A DNA stretch of 8,023 bases from CAZTZL01 sp964617625 (GTDB taxonomy: Bacteria > Zhuqueibacterota > QNDG01 > DSAB01), in NCBI GenBank assembly GCA_964617625.1, contig CAZTZL010000112.1:1-8023 (forward strand). The letters are read 5' to 3'. Within the stretch, counting starts at the first letter, position 1, and each line of letters begins with the position of its first letter. Under the pieces are notes generated by a model that saw only the letters and a list, made by a program, of their open reading frames with translations, ran no database searches and was not told the DNA's origin. Position numbers and translations under genes: made by a program. Shown in pieces: positions 6,128-8,023 of the stretch.

Positions 6128-8023
6128 TTAGTTGATTAATATCATTTTCCTAATGGAAGTAAATTTACCGGCATGGATGCGATAGAAATATATGCCGGTT
6201 GCCACCAATTTACCTGTTTTATCCAATCCATCCCACTTGATCTGATATACACCGGGCAACTTTTCATCATTGATTAAAGTGCGGATAACCTGTCCCTGTA
6301 AATTGTAGATGTGAAGTTCGACTTTCACCATTTGTTTTTCCGTAGACGGAATTTCAAACCGGATCGTTGTTTCGGGATTGAATGGATTCGGATAATTCTG
6401 ATAAAGCTGATAAGCGTGCGGTTTTCCACATTGATTTTGAATGCCGACAGCCTGGGGATCGATAATGCGGATATTGTCAAACCAGAATTTAATTCCCTCA
6501 AGACTGTGATGCTCGGCTACGATTTGGAAATGTTGAACAGCAGCCCAGTCGAAATCGCCCTGTGGTTCGAACCAGGTATCGTTATCCCATGAGCCACTCT
6601 CGGAAAACTCGTTTAACGGGATTTGTAAATGGTTCCAGTCTCCGTCCCATGTGGCCATGGTTTCATCAATCGTTTTTGTCATGCGCCAGGGATGGTCATT
6701 CACTTCGTCTGTTTTTGTATCGATAAAACGAATGTCAAATCTGGCGCCGGGGGACTTTCCTCGAACATAGAAATCGAACGCATATCCATGGTCAACAAGG
6801 AGCGTGAGATCTTTGATCGGATTGAAATTAAAACCAATATAGCCGTATTGATCTGCTTCCGTCCAATAAATACAATAGCTGCCCGCAGCAGGATTATCTT
6901 CCGAATAATAGTTGATGGTGCCATTTGCTGTCCAGCTTGATTCCAGTATTTTCGTTCCGATATAGTCCATATACAGATCGAATCCGGTTGTATCGGGCTC
7001 AAGAACAAATTGGAACTGGGGAGGGACATTGAATCCCAATGCTTCAACCAAAGGGATATTCAGATCGTAATCGAATAGTTCGTTGCTTCCGGCTTCAAAG
7101 AGGCCGAAACTGCCCTTATAATCCCACATCGTCCAGGCAATGTTTTTTTCTTCAAGATATTTCCGGACCGCATCATACCAGTAAACACGATCCTCATTAT
7201 TGCTGTTTGGAATATAGACACCCAATTCTCCGCAGAGCAGGGTTGCGTTTCGTTCGAACTGAAACGCCGCAGCGATATCGATCAATTGCTTGACATGTTC
7301 GACTGTGCCCTCATTCTGATAATTGTTATAACTGCTTTCAATCCACGATCCCGCCAGTTCCGGCGGAAGGTCGGGCATGCGCGAAGCATCATAGGGGAAA
7401 GGCACGCCGGAAAGGGGAGCCATTGACGGATCTGTCCAGCCAGCACCCTGGTGAGTAAATAGGAAAGGATCATAATAATGAAATGTATAGATCAAATTAT
7501 CGTCTGTGTATTCCGGCATGTATCGTAAGTTGTTATAACTGTTCCATCCAGCGGGCCCGATGATGATGGTATGGGTCTGATCAATTTGACGAATCACATC
7601 GATCACTTCCTGCTGGATTGTATTCCAGACAGCGTCTGCAATATCATGCGGTTCGTTGAGCACTTCATAATAAAGATAGGTCGAGCGGTTTTTGTAATGT
7701 TCTGCGATTTGTGTCCATACTGGAATCAAAGCATCGCCTATATCCGGATCCGTGCTTTCCGATGGATCAAAGGTATGGTTGTCGAGGATGAGATGAAGCT
7801 TTAGCTCTTCTGCAAAATCCACGACCTGGTCGAAAAAATAATAAAACAGCGGATCGACAATGTAATCCGGCGGGCCGCCTGTCATGAAGTGCAAATTGAC
7901 CGGGAGGCGAATGACATCGCATCCCAGATTCTTGATGTTGACAAAATCCTGCCTGGTAAATTTAGTAAACTGGATTTGCTGCGCACTTGAGGTTTGAAAC
8001 CAGCCTGTCAGATTCACCCCGCG
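6128..8023 (-). CDS. Secreted GH5 glycoside hydrolase with T9SS-type C-terminal domain (5' end cut off)
   Basis: This is a probable extracellular endoglucanase-type hydrolase (cellulase or mannanase) of family GH5, partial because it leaves the window at the right edge. Counting from the codon at 8017, the catalytic domain covers about 1-328. Expected GH5 residues are present: Arg37 (VIRLPV), His81 (LILDNH), Asn121 and acid/base Glu122 (EVLNEP), His180 and Tyr182 (FHYYDP), nucleophile Glu264 (LCGELGV) and Trp298 (WTMWDYKG). Residues about 345-520 form a beta-rich module ending KFWFDNIRI, which resembles galactose-binding-like carbohydrate-binding modules (CBM11 or CIA30 type). Residues about 536-629 are a T9SS sorting or FlgD-like tail with NYPNPFNPETTIRFEIP and a basic end, SIRKMILIN. 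The frame stays open past GTG 8017 (Arg-Gly before it), giving RGVNLTGWF, a GH5 N-terminal motif. The true start and signal peptide are therefore outside. It converges on the pump operon and need not be functionally linked to it. Polymer specificity is not determined. Confidence 0.9.
   Translation of the reverse strand, partial: RGVNLTGWFQTSSAQQIQFTKFTRQDFVNIKNLGCDVIRLPVNLHFMTGGPPDYIVDPLFYYFFDQVVDFAEELKLHLILDNHTFDPSESTDPDIGDALIPVWTQIAEHYKNRSTYLYYEVLNEPHDIADAVWNTIQQEVIDVIRQIDQTHTIIIGPAGWNSYNNLRYMPEYTDDNLIYTFHYYDPFLFTHQGAGWTDPSMAPLSGVPFPYDASRMPDLPPELAGSWIESSYNNYQNEGTVEHVKQLIDIAAAFQFERNATLLCGELGVYIPNSNNEDRVYWYDAVRKYLEEKNIAWTMWDYKGSFGLFEAGSNELFDYDLNIPLVEALGFNVPPQFQFVLEPDTTGFDLYMDYIGTKILESSWTANGTINYYSEDNPAAGSYCIYWTEADQYGYIGFNFNPIKDLTLLVDHGYAFDFYVRGKSPGARFDIRFIDTKTDEVNDHPWRMTKTIDETMATWDGDWNHLQIPLNEFSESGSWDNDTWFEPQGDFDWAAVQHFQIVAEHHSLEGIKFWFDNIRIIDPQAVGIQNQCGKPHAYQLYQNYPNPFNPETTIRFEIPSTEKQMVKVELHIYNLQGQVIRTLINDEKLPGVYQIKWDGLDKTGKLVATGIYFYRIHAGKFTSIRKMILIN

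Noticed and set aside
6124..6139. TTAAT-TAGTTG-ATTAA inverted repeat as a bidirectional terminator.
   Set aside because: Five A/T pairs around a 6-base loop are too weak, and there is no GC stem or proper U-tract on either strand; it also overlaps the hydrolase stop and last codons.
7039..7804. Plus-strand open frames of 77-84 codons antisense to the GH5 domain.
   Set aside because: The minus-strand frame carries all the catalytic GH5 residues. The plus-strand frames have no motif and no ribosome-binding site worth noting.
206..8023. A single functional system combining the efflux pump and the GH5 hydrolase.
   Set aside because: The genes are convergent on opposite strands with separate promoters implied, and the hydrolase has its own secretion tail. 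Nothing in the sequence links them beyond proximity.

Overview
The window looks like part of the chromosome of a Gram-negative bacterium of the FCB superphylum (Bacteroidota, Ignavibacteriota, Calditrichota, KSB1, Marinimicrobia and relatives). Two things point there. A complete inner-membrane, periplasm and outer-membrane export system requires a double membrane. The secreted glycoside hydrolase ends in a C-terminal domain with the NYPNPFNP motif, which is typical of type IX secretion (T9SS) cargo and FlgD-like tails in those phyla. The exact phylum cannot be fixed from the sequence.

Layout: positions 1-205 are AT-rich and carry no convincing gene. They hold a good sigma-70-like promoter (TTGATT-N17-TATATT) whose -35 box lies inside a 25-bp imperfect inverted repeat, so a regulated promoter is plausible. 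Next come three plus-strand genes that together make a full tripartite RND efflux pump: a membrane-fusion (adaptor) protein (206-1375), an RND permease (1372-4455, sharing the 4 bases ATGA with the adaptor gene), and a TolC-type outer-membrane channel (4532-6088, after a 76-base gap). The adaptor and pump are probably translationally coupled, and the three genes are most simply read as one operon. No regulator or substrate-specific gene is visible, so the substrate is unknown. The permease is of the HAE-like type. It lacks two of the AcrB proton-relay residues: the second TM4 Asp is Asn and the TM10 Lys is Asn.

On the minus strand, convergent with the pump operon and only 39 bases from it, lies the 3' part of a gene for a large secreted family 5 glycoside hydrolase (6128-8023). 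It has a GH5 catalytic domain with all the expected catalytic residues, then a beta-sandwich module that resembles carbohydrate-binding modules, then the C-terminal sorting domain. The gene runs off the right edge of the window. The apparent GTG start at 8017 is really the Val of the conserved RGVNL motif, so the signal peptide and true start lie outside.

Apart from the promoter/operator arrangement and the proton-relay substitutions, this is an ordinary export-pump plus polysaccharide-hydrolase region. I saw no evidence for an undescribed system, mobile element, CRISPR array, tRNA or rRNA.
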